A stretch of DNA of 64,000 nucleotides from Cytobacillus gottheilii. Its GTDB lineage: Bacteria > Bacillota > Bacilli > Bacillales > Cytobacillaceae. Positions 18,377-26,911 of the stretch are shown piece by piece. Under the pieces are notes generated by a model. The model had not been told where the DNA came from. It was given only the letters and a program-made list of their open reading frames with translations, and did not search any database. The translations under genes were made by a program, and so were the position numbers. The stretch spans positions 2,480,009 through 2,544,008 of the forward strand of contig NZ_LT800494.1 in the NCBI RefSeq assembly GCF_900166665.1, given 5' to 3'. Each line of letters starts with the position of its first letter. Position 1 is the first letter of the stretch.

Positions 18377-19096
18377 CGTATCACATGCTTTTGATAGGCT
18401 GCTTAATTTCATGCGATACTTCTCCTTATACTCCCAACGAAGCTTTTTTAACTCCTGAATAATCTCTTCTTTATGCTGATTTGTGCCCATTTTTTCATGT
18501 ATCCGGTAATATACGAGGGTTTCGTTTAGAAAAGCAAAAGGATAGTGAAGCGCAGCTCTAAGCCACATTTCATAGTCATGTGTATAGCGGAACTGCTCGT
18601 TAAATACCCCAATCTTTGAAAAGACATCCATATCCATCATCACTGCATTTCCATGAATAATGCAGCGCTGGTTCAATTCTTTTAGAAACTGCATTTCATT
18701 ATTAAATTGTTTTTGAAACAGATCTTTTTGCAAGGTATGTGCTTCGCCAATCAAACCTGCTGACGTGTAAGAAATCGGAGCCTGTTTATGTTCCATGAAT
18801 TCTTTTTGTTTGGAAAGCTTTGTTGGACTGTATAAATCATCTGAGCTCAGCCATGTAAAGTATTTTCCGGTTGCATGCTGAATTCCGGCATTTAATGCGG
18901 TAGCTGTTCCCCCATTCTCCTTTCTAAAATAGCGTATATGTTTTTCATAAGGATCCAGCAGCTCCTGATAAGCGGTAGATCCGTCATCAACGAGAATAAT
19001 TTCAAAATCGCGTTCAGTCTGACGGATGAGTGAGTCTAGTGCATATTGGATATAAACACAATTGTAAAATGGGACAATCACTGAAATTTCCGGCAT
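18362..19096 (-). CDS. GT2 family glycosyltransferase, paralogue A
   Basis: GT-A fold family 2 glycosyltransferase, 244 residues. Visible motifs: SVIVPFYNC at the N-terminus, LVDDGST (nucleotide binding), ENGGTATALNAGI, WLSSDD (DxD-equivalent metal site) and FRYTHDYEMWLRA. No membrane helix, so cytoplasmic. The ATG at 19096 is chosen because AGGGAGAAGG precedes it; a longer frame adds 32 residues without a site. It is a clear paralogue of the enzyme at 20899-21609 (shared YFRKENGGTATALN and FRYTHDYEMW). Divergent from the GT4 gene at 19230. Confidence 0.93.
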   Translation of the reverse strand: MPEISVIVPFYNCVYIQYALDSLIRQTERDFEIILVDDGSTAYQELLDPYEKHIRYFRKENGGTATALNAGIQHATGKYFTWLSSDDLYSPTKLSKQKEFMEHKQAPISYTSAGLIGEAHTLQKDLFQKQFNNEMQFLKELNQRCIIHGNAVMMDMDVFSKIGVFNEQFRYTHDYEMWLRAALHYPFAFLNETLVYYRIHEKMGTNQHKEEIIQELKKLRWEYKEKYRMKLSSLSKACDTKRPL

Positions 19097-19171
19097 CTTT
19101 CCTTCTCCCTTTTTAGTTGTTCGTGCTTTATCATATGATGGCTTGTTGCAAAAGTGAGTATATTTGTCCAA

Positions 19172-19199
19172 ACAAAATTGAGCGTTTTGCATACGTATA
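19172..19199 (+). promoter_or_regulatory. Possible sigma-K-like promoter before the GT4 gene
   Basis: AC at 19172-19173, a 16-base spacer and CATACGTAT at 19190-19198. The sigma-K consensus is AC-N16-CATAnnnTA; here the last two bases are inverted. The AC is part of TTGTCCAAAC (19164-19173), the same 10-mer that precedes the better sigma-K site at 22705. Confidence 0.35.
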
Positions 19200-19229
19200 A
19201 AGGAGAAGAGAATGAGCAGGAGGGTTATT

Positions 19230-20306
19230 GTGAAGATATTGTTTATGTTTTATGTACCAAGCGGAGGCATTGATACTTTAAATAGACAAAGAAGTGTTGC
19301 GTTACAGGAAAAAGGAATACAAGCCGAATTTTTATATTATACAAACAAAAGACACTACTTAAACGACCACGGTGCACCTGTATATATCACAGACGACGAC
19401 AACGAAATCAAAGAAATCTTAGATAATGGCAACTATGATGCAGCGGTGATTGTATCTGATTTCACTGCGTTGCAGCGTTTAGATGCACTCGGATTTCAAG
19501 GAAAAAAAATCATTGAAATTCAAGGCTATGGGCCAAAGACAAGAGCAAGGGAATTCTTTTTGCGCTATCAGGACGATGTTCGGCAGTATTGCGATGGACT
19601 ATTAAATCCAAAAACACCGCATATTGTTGATTTGATGAATGAAATATTCCCGGAAATTCCACAATTCAGCTTTAATAATTGCTTTGATACGGAGCATTTT
19701 TCATATGTTCCCGGGCAAGTGAGTACTGGTCCAATCATCGCCTGGATTGGCAGGATCGAAGACAACAAAAATTGGCGGGAATTCTTATTAATTGCCTCCC
19801 AGCTTCATCGCTTGATTGGAAGAAGTCTGCAGGTGAGTATGTATGAAGATCCATCCCTAAGTACACCGGATGAGCGCAAAGCTTTTGAAAAAATGGTCAA
19901 GCGTCTTCATCTAGAAGACGTACTCCATATCTATGAAAATGTACCAAATCAAGAAATGAAAGAGCATTTTTCGAGAATTGGCGATTCTGGAGGATTTTAT
20001 TGTATGACATCTAAAGTGGAAGGTGCGCCATTTTCTCCGCTTGAAGCCTTGAGCTGCTGCTGCCCTGTGCTTACAACAGACTCTGATGGTGTGAGAACAT
20101 CGATTTTTCATAACGTTACAGGTAAATACTATACAATCGGAAATATTGCTGAAGCTGTCAAAGAAGCAAAAGATTTAATGAGCAACACCGTTCTCCGAGA
20201 TCAAATTCGCATGAATGGATTTGAATATGTAAAAGAACATTTCAACCGAAAGATTTATGCAGAACACTTCTGTCAAATGCTCTCATCACTTGGACTTAAA
20301 GTTTGA
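19230..20306 (+). CDS. GT4-like family glycosyltransferase
   Basis: GT-B glycosyltransferase of 358 residues beginning VKILFMFYVPSGGIDTLNRQR. The C-terminal half shows IAWIGRIEDNKNW, YENVPNQEMKEHF and SKVEGAPFSPLEALSCCCPV, the E-x7-E type donor-binding segment. The GTG at 19230 has AGGAGG six bases upstream and gives the N-terminus typical of the family. An ATG six codons earlier also has a ribosome site (AAAGGAG), so both starts are possible. Divergent from GT2 paralogue A, within the sugar island. Confidence 0.87.
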   Translation: MKILFMFYVPSGGIDTLNRQRSVALQEKGIQAEFLYYTNKRHYLNDHGAPVYITDDDNEIKEILDNGNYDAAVIVSDFTALQRLDALGFQGKKIIEIQGYGPKTRAREFFLRYQDDVRQYCDGLLNPKTPHIVDLMNEIFPEIPQFSFNNCFDTEHFSYVPGQVSTGPIIAWIGRIEDNKNWREFLLIASQLHRLIGRSLQVSMYEDPSLSTPDERKAFEKMVKRLHLEDVLHIYENVPNQEMKEHFSRIGDSGGFYCMTSKVEGAPFSPLEALSCCCPVLTTDSDGVRTSIFHNVTGKYYTIGNIAEAVKEAKDLMSNTVLRDQIRMNGFEYVKEHFNRKIYAEHFCQMLSSLGLKV

Positions 20307-20440
20307 TAGAACAGTATTTATCATCATGGATGATTGAAGCAGACCTAATTAAGTCTGCTTTTTATATTGGTGTTTTCAGTGAATGATTGGGTTCCAAGGC
20401 AGGCTTGTACACTTACATGTATAGAAAAGGCATGTAGAAT

Positions 20441-20706
20441 GCTGCGTCGAAGTGCACTGTTTGAAAATAGACGGAGCAATTCCGGTTATTTCGGAAAATC
20501 CTTACATTTCTTTTAAAATAAGTGGAGATTTTACGCTTATTTTAAAAAATAGCTTCCATTTTGCCATTTTTAGAGGTGTTAACCGGAATTTCTCCCATTA
20601 TTTTTGCTTATTTAGCCATATTTTAGAGAATAAGAGGAATTTCTCCCCTTATTTATTCCTCTCCTCTCTCCAAAAACGTGCAGCCGCCTGCTCAGCACGT
20701 TAGATC
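20441..20706. repeat. AT-rich repeat family 3, copy A
   Basis: Within the 590-bp gene-free interval 20307-20898. Contains several copies of a short motif: TTAACCGGAATTTCTCC, AAGAGGAATTTCTCCCCTTATT, ATTCCGGTTATTTCGG, and GTGGAGATTTTACGCTTATT. The same motifs form the block at 47700-47990. The rest of the interval holds no gene I can support. Confidence 0.6.
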
Positions 20707-20898
20707 CCTGCCTCGTGATGCTAAACAAAAGCTTCTACAAGCAAAATACCATTTTAGTACTTTCACTCTGCAATAGCTCCATCTTGTTCCTATTATATTC
20801 GATACATTTATGGTAATCCTGAAAAAAAACGCAGTCCAAAACATGAATGAGCTGGACTGCTAGTGCGTACTTATTTAGGTTTTTTAATGAACCCTTTT

Positions 20899-21609
20899 CT
20901 ATAACTCTTCTATACTCTTTAATAGGATTGGCAGATATGTTTGTTCAATGACTTTCATTTCTGCGAGCATTTGATCCTGATGCTTCATTGTTCCTGAATC
21001 TTGATGCTGTCTGTATTTGGTTAGGTTTTCATCTAAATAATGGAATTCGACTCCGTATGAAAGCATTTTAATCCACATTTCATAATCATGGGTGTACCGG
21101 AAAGCTGGATTAAAACAGCCGAAAGTAATGAGCTCATTCCGGTCAACGAGAACCGTACAACCATTAATGGTATTGTACTTGAGATAGGATTCAGCCACTT
21201 GTTTTGTATTTTGAAATCTCATTCCCGTAAACTGTGTTAAAACCTGGTTATGTTCATTGACACAATCATAATTGGTAAAACTCGCTTTCGCATTTCTTTC
21301 CAGCATAAAGGCTAATTGCTTTTCAATTTTTTCAGGCACAAAATAATCATCAGAGCTCAGCCAAGCGACATAGCTTCCGCTCGCCGCAGCAATTCCCTGA
21401 TTTAAAGCGGTTGCCGTACCGCCGTTCTCTTTTCTAAAATATTTAATATGATCAAGATACGGAATGATCTTTTCCACATGCCTGACTGATCCATCATCAA
21501 CGACAACGACTTCAATATTTTGATACGTTTGATTTAAGGCACTTTCAATCGCCTGATCAATATAGGCACAATTGTAAAATGGAATAATGATCGAAACCTT
21601 AGCTTCCAT
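20899..21609 (-). CDS. GT2 family glycosyltransferase, paralogue B
   Basis: 236-residue GT-A enzyme. Visible motifs: VSIIIPFYNC, VVVDDGSV, ENGGTATALNQGI, WLSSDDYF and FRYTHDYEMWIKM, in the same order as paralogue A. No membrane helix. ATG with GGGGGGAAAC upstream. It lies 73 bases downstream of the SDR gene at 21683 on the same strand and may be cotranscribed with it, supplying and transferring one sugar (inference). Confidence 0.93.
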   Translation of the reverse strand: MEAKVSIIIPFYNCAYIDQAIESALNQTYQNIEVVVVDDGSVRHVEKIIPYLDHIKYFRKENGGTATALNQGIAAASGSYVAWLSSDDYFVPEKIEKQLAFMLERNAKASFTNYDCVNEHNQVLTQFTGMRFQNTKQVAESYLKYNTINGCTVLVDRNELITFGCFNPAFRYTHDYEMWIKMLSYGVEFHYLDENLTKYRQHQDSGTMKHQDQMLAEMKVIEQTYLPILLKSIEEL

Positions 21610-21682
21610 CTGTTTCCCCCCTTTCTCTTTGCTAGTTCCTAAATAAGCAAGTCTTTTTGATAAGAACTTCCGTGTAGCTTCT

Positions 21683-22576
21683 TTATAAATTCCTGAAATA
21701 TTGTAACGTATCCCGAAGTGATTCTTCTAATGTAAACGTACAAGTACTTTTTAGCTCTTGACTTCCATTAGCAGGCTGCAAAGGTATCCCTTTTCTCTTT
21801 TCTTCTGGAACATCAAACGGAAGGGCAGCCATGGAGGATAAAATAGTGGCAACGTCTCCTATTGAGGCTGTTGTTCCAAATGAAACATCATACTCACGGC
21901 CTTTTTCTCCCATAAAAAATAACTCATGATAGGCGGAAACAGCATCTCGTACGTCTAAAAATACCCGCTCTGCCTCAAGATCCATATGAGTCAATATGTC
22001 ATTAACACCTGTCTTTTCAAATTCAGCTACACGTTTGGCAAGAATGGAACAAACGCCAGTCGATGGGCCCGGTCCGATTAAATTTGTCGGCTTTGCAATG
22101 ACAAGATCCAAATCATAATAGCTTGCCCACGATTTTGAAGCGAAAATCTGCAGCGTCTTGCTTAAACTATATGGATGCGGCGGGAGGCTGTTCTCTTTCA
22201 CTGGATATTGCAGGATCGTCCCTGTCACTACCACCTTACAACTTGGTGCATGTTTCCGGATTGCCTCTAGTAAAAATACGGTTGCCATGACATTCGATTC
22301 CATGTAACGAACAGGATGAATCCACGATTCATCCGCATTGCTCTGACCAGCAAGATGCAATACATATGATGGCTTTAAACGCTGAATCAGATTGCTCGTC
22401 TCTATTGCATTCGTTAATTCACAGCGTTCTAATTGAACACCATGATCCTCTTCACCAATACGTCTCACAACGCTGACTACATGATACCCTTGGCTGGCAA
22501 AGTAACGACAGGCATGTCTGCCAGTAAAACCATTACCCCCTGTAATGAGAATGGTTTCCATTCCCCTCTTCGTCAT
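21683..22576 (-). CDS. NAD-dependent epimerase/reductase (GDP-mannose dehydratase-like SDR)
   Basis: Extended short-chain dehydrogenase of 297 residues acting on a nucleotide sugar. The Rossmann motif GGNGFTG is at about 11-17 and the active site is PYSLSK (YxxxK). LAGQSNADESW, KPTNLIGPGP and VFLDVRDAVSAY are typical of GDP-mannose dehydratase and GDP-6-deoxy-4-keto-mannose reductase relatives. The ATG at 22576 follows AAGGAG. The frame continues to 22912 but there it only mirrors the opposite-strand 146-residue gene. Product sugar unknown. Confidence 0.88.
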   Translation of the reverse strand: MTKRGMETILITGGNGFTGRHACRYFASQGYHVVSVVRRIGEEDHGVQLERCELTNAIETSNLIQRLKPSYVLHLAGQSNADESWIHPVRYMESNVMATVFLLEAIRKHAPSCKVVVTGTILQYPVKENSLPPHPYSLSKTLQIFASKSWASYYDLDLVIAKPTNLIGPGPSTGVCSILAKRVAEFEKTGVNDILTHMDLEAERVFLDVRDAVSAYHELFFMGEKGREYDVSFGTTASIGDVATILSSMAALPFDVPEEKRKGIPLQPANGSQELKSTCTFTLEESLRDTLQYFRNL

Positions 22577-22704
22577 TCCCTGCTCCTTATCCATTCTACA
22601 TATCCTTTCATCACATTTTTTACTAGAATATGTGAACCCTCCCGATTGTTGAGGGCTGAATGGCAAGCAATTTAGAAAGTGATTGAAGGTATTATACTTG
22701 TCCA

Positions 22705-22732
22705 AACCTTTTGCTCCTGGTGACATAAGATA
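22705..22732 (+). promoter_or_regulatory. Sigma-K-type promoter
   Basis: AAC (22705-22707), 16-base spacer, CATAAGATA (22724-22732). This matches the AC-N16-CATAnnnTA pattern of late mother-cell sigma-K promoters exactly. The predicted start of transcription near 22740 leaves a short leader with AAAAGGAGG before the ATG at 22761. Confidence 0.7.
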
Positions 22733-22760
22733 TAGCAAGTACAAAAGGAGGTGAATAGAA

Positions 22761-23201
22761 ATGGGAACTTTTTTAGATGCGCAAACATCCCAAAATGCAA
22801 GCTTTAATAGCTCCATTTCCATTCCAGTTACGACAACACCAACACTCTTTGGTTCACTTGGATTAAATACAGCAGGAGCAACAGGGCCCATTCGAGTTGA
22901 ATTTGCTTTCACCGCGGCAGTAACATCCTTGCTTTCTTTATTGCAGCCAATTACTATTCAGATTTATCGTGTATCAGGCGGTGTTAGTACGCTTGTATAC
23001 TCTGCTGCACCAACGCTGGCTGTGGCTGGTTTAGGAGTTGCTTCCAGAACGGTGATCTCGTTAAGTGGAGCTGACTTTAACCCGCCTGCTCCAGATAATT
23101 TCCTCGTTTACCAGGCTTATATTAGCATCCCTGGCGGTGTAACAATCGCACCAACAAGAGTAGGACCTGAATCATTTAGTGCTGCAGCATATTCAAACTA
23201 A
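22761..23201 (+). CDS. Probable spore-surface protein, jelly-roll-like
   Basis: 146 residues, rich in Ser, Thr, Ala and Val, with almost no Lys or Cys and many short beta-type segments (IRVEFAFTAAV, ITIQIYRVSG, FLVYQAYISIPGG). The pattern is that of beta-sandwich exosporium proteins (BclA C-terminal domain or ExsF/BxpB-like), though I cannot assign a family. A sigma-K-type promoter, a very strong ribosome site (AAAAGGAGGTG), and flanking glycosyltransferases support a late sporulation, glycosylated surface protein. No signal peptide, as expected for mother-cell-deposited coat proteins. Confidence 0.75.
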   Translation: MGTFLDAQTSQNASFNSSISIPVTTTPTLFGSLGLNTAGATGPIRVEFAFTAAVTSLLSLLQPITIQIYRVSGGVSTLVYSAAPTLAVAGLGVASRTVISLSGADFNPPAPDNFLVYQAYISIPGGVTIAPTRVGPESFSAAAYSN

Positions 23202-23282
23202 AGATCAGGGGGAGTAAGCAGTAAAATGCTTACTCCTTCCCTTTCTATAGATTACATAGCCGACATTCCTGCCGGGAGAAAA

Positions 23283-23291
23283 CATATCATA
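23283..23291 (+). promoter_or_regulatory. Sigma-K-type -10 element
   Basis: CATATCATA fits CATAnnnTA. The nearest AC upstream is 18 bases away, two more than ideal, so this is weaker than the site at 22705. Confidence 0.35.
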
Positions 23292-23320
23292 ATGAAGAAT
23301 TGAGAAAAGGAGTGCTTATT

Positions 23321-24520
23321 TTGAAGATATTATTAGCTACTTTTTGGGAGATCCCTCATCTTGGCGGGGTCTGGAATTATATGAATCAATTAAAAAAGAA
23401 GCTTGAGAATAGAGGGCATGAAGTTGAAATAGCCGGATACGGGGTTAAGGCCAAGCATGTTTGTTTTATTTCCAGTGGAAAAATGCTGACAAAAGCGCAG
23501 ATGGGGTTCATCCCTAAACCGGTGCACCAGTTTATTGATGCAACGGTTGCCTTCTATGAAAACCAAATTGAATTTTATAAACAGGCCATGAGTCAAATGA
23601 ATTTGGAACAATATGATTTAATTCACACACAGGACGTTCTTTCCTCTTATGTATTTGGACAAATCAAGCCTGTCCATACAGCTCATATTGCTACTTTGCA
23701 TGGCTGTGTTGCAGATGAAATCAAGAAAACTTTTTATCAGGGCAAGCACGATCAGGTCTCTATTCTGGCCAGTCAATATCTAGATCAATTAGAACATAAT
23801 GGGGCATCAGCTGCCCATAAAACGATTCTTGCTAATCAATGGATGATTTCAAAGCTTTGTAATGAATACGGAGTGGATGTCAATCAAGTAACGAAACGGC
23901 ATTATGGCTATGATATTGAAAAATTTATTGAAATGCAGGCAATCCCCTCACCATTAGGAAAACCAGCCAATAAAAAGTTAATTCTATACAGCGGCAGGTT
24001 AAATGATTTTAAAGGTGTGCCGTACTTAATCCAAGCACTGAATAAATTGAATACGCTGAGAGATGATTGGGTTTGCTGGATTGCCGGTGATGGACCTCAA
24101 AGTGATGAATACAAGCAGCTAGTTTCAACCTTCAACATAGGTAATGTCATTCAGTTTATTGGAAATCGATCGGATATTCCGGCACTTTTAGCACAGGCGG
24201 ATTTATTAATTCATCCAACCCTCCTTGATAACCAGCCGCTTTCCATCATTGAAGCACAAATTAGCGGGACAGCGGTCATTGCAAGCGAGGTTGGCGGGGT
24301 GCCGGAAATGATGGAACATGGCATGACGGGTGTGCTCGTTCCTCCTGCAAATGCAGACATTCTATGCGAACATATCGCTTATTTATTAGAGCATGATGAT
24401 TACCGTAACAATGTTGGGTTCCGTGCGCAGGAATGGGCCTATCAGCATTGGGATCCAGAAGCAGAAGCAGAGGATTTGCTGGGCCTTTATTCAGAAGCGA
24501 TTAGAGCTAATTCCATCTAA
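23321..24520 (+). CDS. GT4 family glycosyltransferase
   Basis: 399-residue GT-B enzyme. The acceptor domain begins MKILLATFWEIPHLGGV. The donor domain holds YSGRLNDFKGVPYLIQAL, IAGDGPQSDEY, HPTLLDNQPLSIIEAQ (E-x7-E) and GGVPEMMEHGMTGVLVPP, all standard GT4 segments. The TTG at 23321 has AAAAGGAGTG at good spacing. It follows the probable spore-surface gene by 120 bases and precedes a UDP-sugar epimerase gene, so it probably belongs to the surface glycosylation set. Confidence 0.95.
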   Translation: MKILLATFWEIPHLGGVWNYMNQLKKKLENRGHEVEIAGYGVKAKHVCFISSGKMLTKAQMGFIPKPVHQFIDATVAFYENQIEFYKQAMSQMNLEQYDLIHTQDVLSSYVFGQIKPVHTAHIATLHGCVADEIKKTFYQGKHDQVSILASQYLDQLEHNGASAAHKTILANQWMISKLCNEYGVDVNQVTKRHYGYDIEKFIEMQAIPSPLGKPANKKLILYSGRLNDFKGVPYLIQALNKLNTLRDDWVCWIAGDGPQSDEYKQLVSTFNIGNVIQFIGNRSDIPALLAQADLLIHPTLLDNQPLSIIEAQISGTAVIASEVGGVPEMMEHGMTGVLVPPANADILCEHIAYLLEHDDYRNNVGFRAQEWAYQHWDPEAEAEDLLGLYSEAIRANSI

Positions 24521-24573
24521 ATGTTCATTTTTTAGGCAGCCTGTTTTCCTTACCGATAGGTCTCTCTCCCACT

Positions 24574-24601
24574 CCAGTATAGAAAAGCAAACATATACTG
24601 G
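24574..24601 (+). promoter_or_regulatory. Perfect 8-bp inverted repeat before the epimerase gene
   Basis: CCAGTATA (24574-24581) and TATACTGG (24594-24601) with outer pairing potential between TCTCTCCC and GGGAGA. It ends about 25 bases before the TTG start at 24626. It could be an RNA hairpin or a protein site. Confidence 0.4.
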
Positions 24602-24625
24602 AAAAAAAGAGGGAGACTGATTGAT

Positions 24626-25549
24626 TTGAAGAAAGCTTTTGTAACAGGCGGTGCCGGGTTTATTGGATCTCAGCTGGCAGAAGAACTGTTAAAAGAAGAC
24701 TATGAGGTTCATATTATCGATAATTTATCTTCAGGATATCGAAAATACATTCCAGACGGTGCACTATTTCATCATCTGGATATTTGCAGTGCGTCTGCCA
24801 AGGACATCATTATAAAAGAAAAACCAGACGTTCTGTTCCATCTTGCAGCTCAAGCAGATGTGTCTCGTTCAATAAAGAATCCGCAGCATGATGCTGAAGT
24901 TAACATTATTGGTACCATCAATATGCTTGAAGCCTGCCGTGAAGCTGGCGGATGTAAATTGATCTTTTCCTCAACATCTGCTGTTTATGGCAATTTGGAC
25001 AAGAATAGGATTTCAATTGAAGATCCTGCCTTGCCTATTTCTTATTATGGGCTCTCAAAGCTTGCTGCTGAAAACTATATTCGTATTTATCATGAACTCT
25101 ATCAGCTGCCCACTACGATTCTGCGTTACGGCAATGTTTACGGCCCGCGCCAAACGCCAAAAGGAGAAGGCGGAGTTGTGGCTGTTTTTTTAAATAAGTT
25201 AAAAAATAGACAACCTTTAACACTTCATGGCAATGGAAAGCAAACAAGAGATTTCATTTATGTAAGGGATGTAGTTAGCGCCAATTTGGCGGCTGTTAGG
25301 AACGGAAATGGACAAACCCTTCACGTCAGCACCGGTAAACCAACATCCATTCAAGAGGTTGCGGGCATTTTAGCAGAGCTGCATCCTGAAGAGGCAGAAT
25401 TGATCTATACAAATAGCCGGCCAGGCGATATTGAACATAGCTGCTTAAACAATGAGCAGACCATTCGAGTATTAGGATGGCAACCAGAAATGAATATGAA
25501 AGCAGGATTAAAAGCAGCATACAGATCCATGCAAAATGAATCATTTTAA
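24626..25549 (+). CDS. UDP-sugar 4-epimerase-like SDR
   Basis: GalE-type extended SDR, 307 residues. Motifs: VTGGAGFIGS (NAD binding), DNLSSG, FHLAAQADVSRS, SSTSAVYG, and YYGLSKLAAE (YxxxK). RYGNVYGPRQ, RDFIYVRDV and RPGDIEHSC are typical of UDP-glucose or UDP-GlcNAc 4-epimerases and UDP-glucuronate decarboxylase relatives. Start TTG after GAGGGAGA. It sits between GT4 and DUF1796 genes in the sugar island and probably prepares their donor. Confidence 0.93.
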   Translation: MKKAFVTGGAGFIGSQLAEELLKEDYEVHIIDNLSSGYRKYIPDGALFHHLDICSASAKDIIIKEKPDVLFHLAAQADVSRSIKNPQHDAEVNIIGTINMLEACREAGGCKLIFSSTSAVYGNLDKNRISIEDPALPISYYGLSKLAAENYIRIYHELYQLPTTILRYGNVYGPRQTPKGEGGVVAVFLNKLKNRQPLTLHGNGKQTRDFIYVRDVVSANLAAVRNGNGQTLHVSTGKPTSIQEVAGILAELHPEEAELIYTNSRPGDIEHSCLNNEQTIRVLGWQPEMNMKAGLKAAYRSMQNESF

Positions 25550-25581
25550 TTTATTCCTCACATGAAAGTAGGTGATTGCAT

Positions 25582-26205
25582 ATGCGTTTTCAACAAATAA
25601 AAGGTGAATATGATGCAACATTTAGTTTAGGTCACCTCTGTCTTGCCAGTATGCAGCTGCAGAAGTTTAAGCTGCGGCCATTTTCAGGGGTGCTTGATTG
25701 GGTTGGTTCCCCAAATTTAGGAAACATCAATCAATTAATTTCCCATGATTTTCAGGATTTTTTGAATTTCCAGCATCTGCAGCCAGTAAAATATTTATCC
25801 CCCACTGACTTATATGTTTGGGATTCCTACTATGATATCGGTTTTAACCATGATTTTAAAACTGATCTAAACTCCCTGCAACAGCTGGGCGGGTACGATC
25901 TAGTGAAAGAAAAATACGATCGCCGCATCGCGCGTTTCAACAACAAGCTGAAAACGAGCAAGCGAATCTTATTTATTCGAACAGAAGGAAATATAGAGGA
26001 AATTGAAGCACTTCAGCAAATCCTTGCGCAGAAATGCAGCGGAGATTTTGAATTGCTTGTTGTCAATCATAAACCAGTGCAAACGATGAGCGAACAGTTT
26101 TGGAATATCCCCAATGTCACAGTGGCCGAAATGCCTAATGACGAGATTTGGGATGGAAATGATGCACATTGGGCAGAGCTGTTTGATGGGGTTTCTTTGG
26201 GGTAG
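25582..26205 (+). CDS. DUF1796 putative cysteine peptidase, copy 1
   Basis: 207 residues. The N-terminal signature YDATFSLGHLC (Cys at residue 20) then LRPFSGVLDWV, and a later NHDF, match the DUF1796 papain-like proposal, with Cys and His as likely catalytic residues. No signal peptide. Start ATG with AGGTGATT upstream. It is the last gene of the plus-strand sugar run and is followed by a terminator. A second copy with Cys at the same residue is at 52962-53609. Activity is unproven for the family as far as I know. Confidence 0.87.
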   Translation: MRFQQIKGEYDATFSLGHLCLASMQLQKFKLRPFSGVLDWVGSPNLGNINQLISHDFQDFLNFQHLQPVKYLSPTDLYVWDSYYDIGFNHDFKTDLNSLQQLGGYDLVKEKYDRRIARFNNKLKTSKRILFIRTEGNIEEIEALQQILAQKCSGDFELLVVNHKPVQTMSEQFWNIPNVTVAEMPNDEIWDGNDAHWAELFDGVSLG

Positions 26206-26255
26206 TTACATTTATAAATTCTTTTTAAACAATGCTCACTTCCTCAAACAAAAGT

Positions 26256-26280
26256 AACCGTCCGGTTCAGGGCGGTTTTT
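26256..26280 (+). terminator. Intrinsic terminator
   Basis: ACCGTCC pairs with GGGCGGT (with a wobble) and is followed by five T residues. Ends the plus-strand sugar genes. Confidence 0.8.
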
Positions 26281-26379
26281 ATCTTTTTAAAATATTGCTC
26301 TGTTAAAGATTAATGTTAAAAAATGAAAATAGAGTTCTATCGATTTAAAGCATTTTAATAAAACATTAAAATAATAAAG

Positions 26380-26401
26380 TTCCCAAATCTCGTTTTGGGA
26401 A
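26380..26401. repeat. TTCCCAAA hairpin, left of a small membrane gene
   Basis: TTCCCAAA and TTTTGGGAA pair around TCTCG. A related hairpin (TTCCCAAA / TTGGGGGA) lies at 26912-26933, on the other side of the small gene at 26562. The AT-rich interval 26281-26561 holds nothing else I can name. Confidence 0.4.
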
Positions 26402-26561
26402 TGTTAATTTTCAGCATTTAATACGTATTAATTATTATTTTCACAGGATGTTTTATATCTTAAAACGAATCTGAATTAACACCAGGTTTGTTTTTATCTT
26501 TGTCGAATATAATTACTATAATAAATTGCTGTAAAATTCAATGATACAAAGGGGGAGAAAA

Positions 26562-26792
26562 GTGGACCTATTACTTTGGATAACGATCGGTTTCATAATA
26601 ATTGGATTTGTTGTGATCATCTCTATGAAAAAAAGTATGGAGAGAAAGGTCGCTTTTATAAAAGCAAATACGGATGACGAGGGAAATTCATCAAAAGCTA
26701 AAGCTGTAATTTGGTGGATATCTGGTGCCACTGCTTGGGGGATGGTGAGTATGTATCTTGTTGGTAGTTGTTTTGATAAATACTTCGGATAA
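26562..26792 (+). CDS. Small two-helix membrane protein
   Basis: 76 residues from a GTG preceded by AAAGGGGGAG. Hydrophobic helices at about 2-22 and 52-70 flank a charged middle (KKSMERKVAFIKANTDDEGNSSK). Unrecognised. An in-frame ATG seven codons upstream lacks a ribosome site. Confidence 0.6.
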   Translation: MDLLLWITIGFIIIGFVVIISMKKSMERKVAFIKANTDDEGNSSKAKAVIWWISGATAWGMVSMYLVGSCFDKYFG

Positions 26793-26911
26793 CTAGTGGC
26801 ATCAAATGTACTTAAAAAACAAGTAGTTTTGTAGTATTTATTTATAGGATTACTGTAATAATATCTATTTTTGAACAATAAATACTATATACCTTATAAA
26901 TTCAATAAACG

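Noticed and set aside
22577-22912. N-terminal extension of the SDR at 21683
   Set aside because: The extra 112 codons are antisense to the 146-residue gene and its promoter, and the ATG at 22576 has a good ribosome site.
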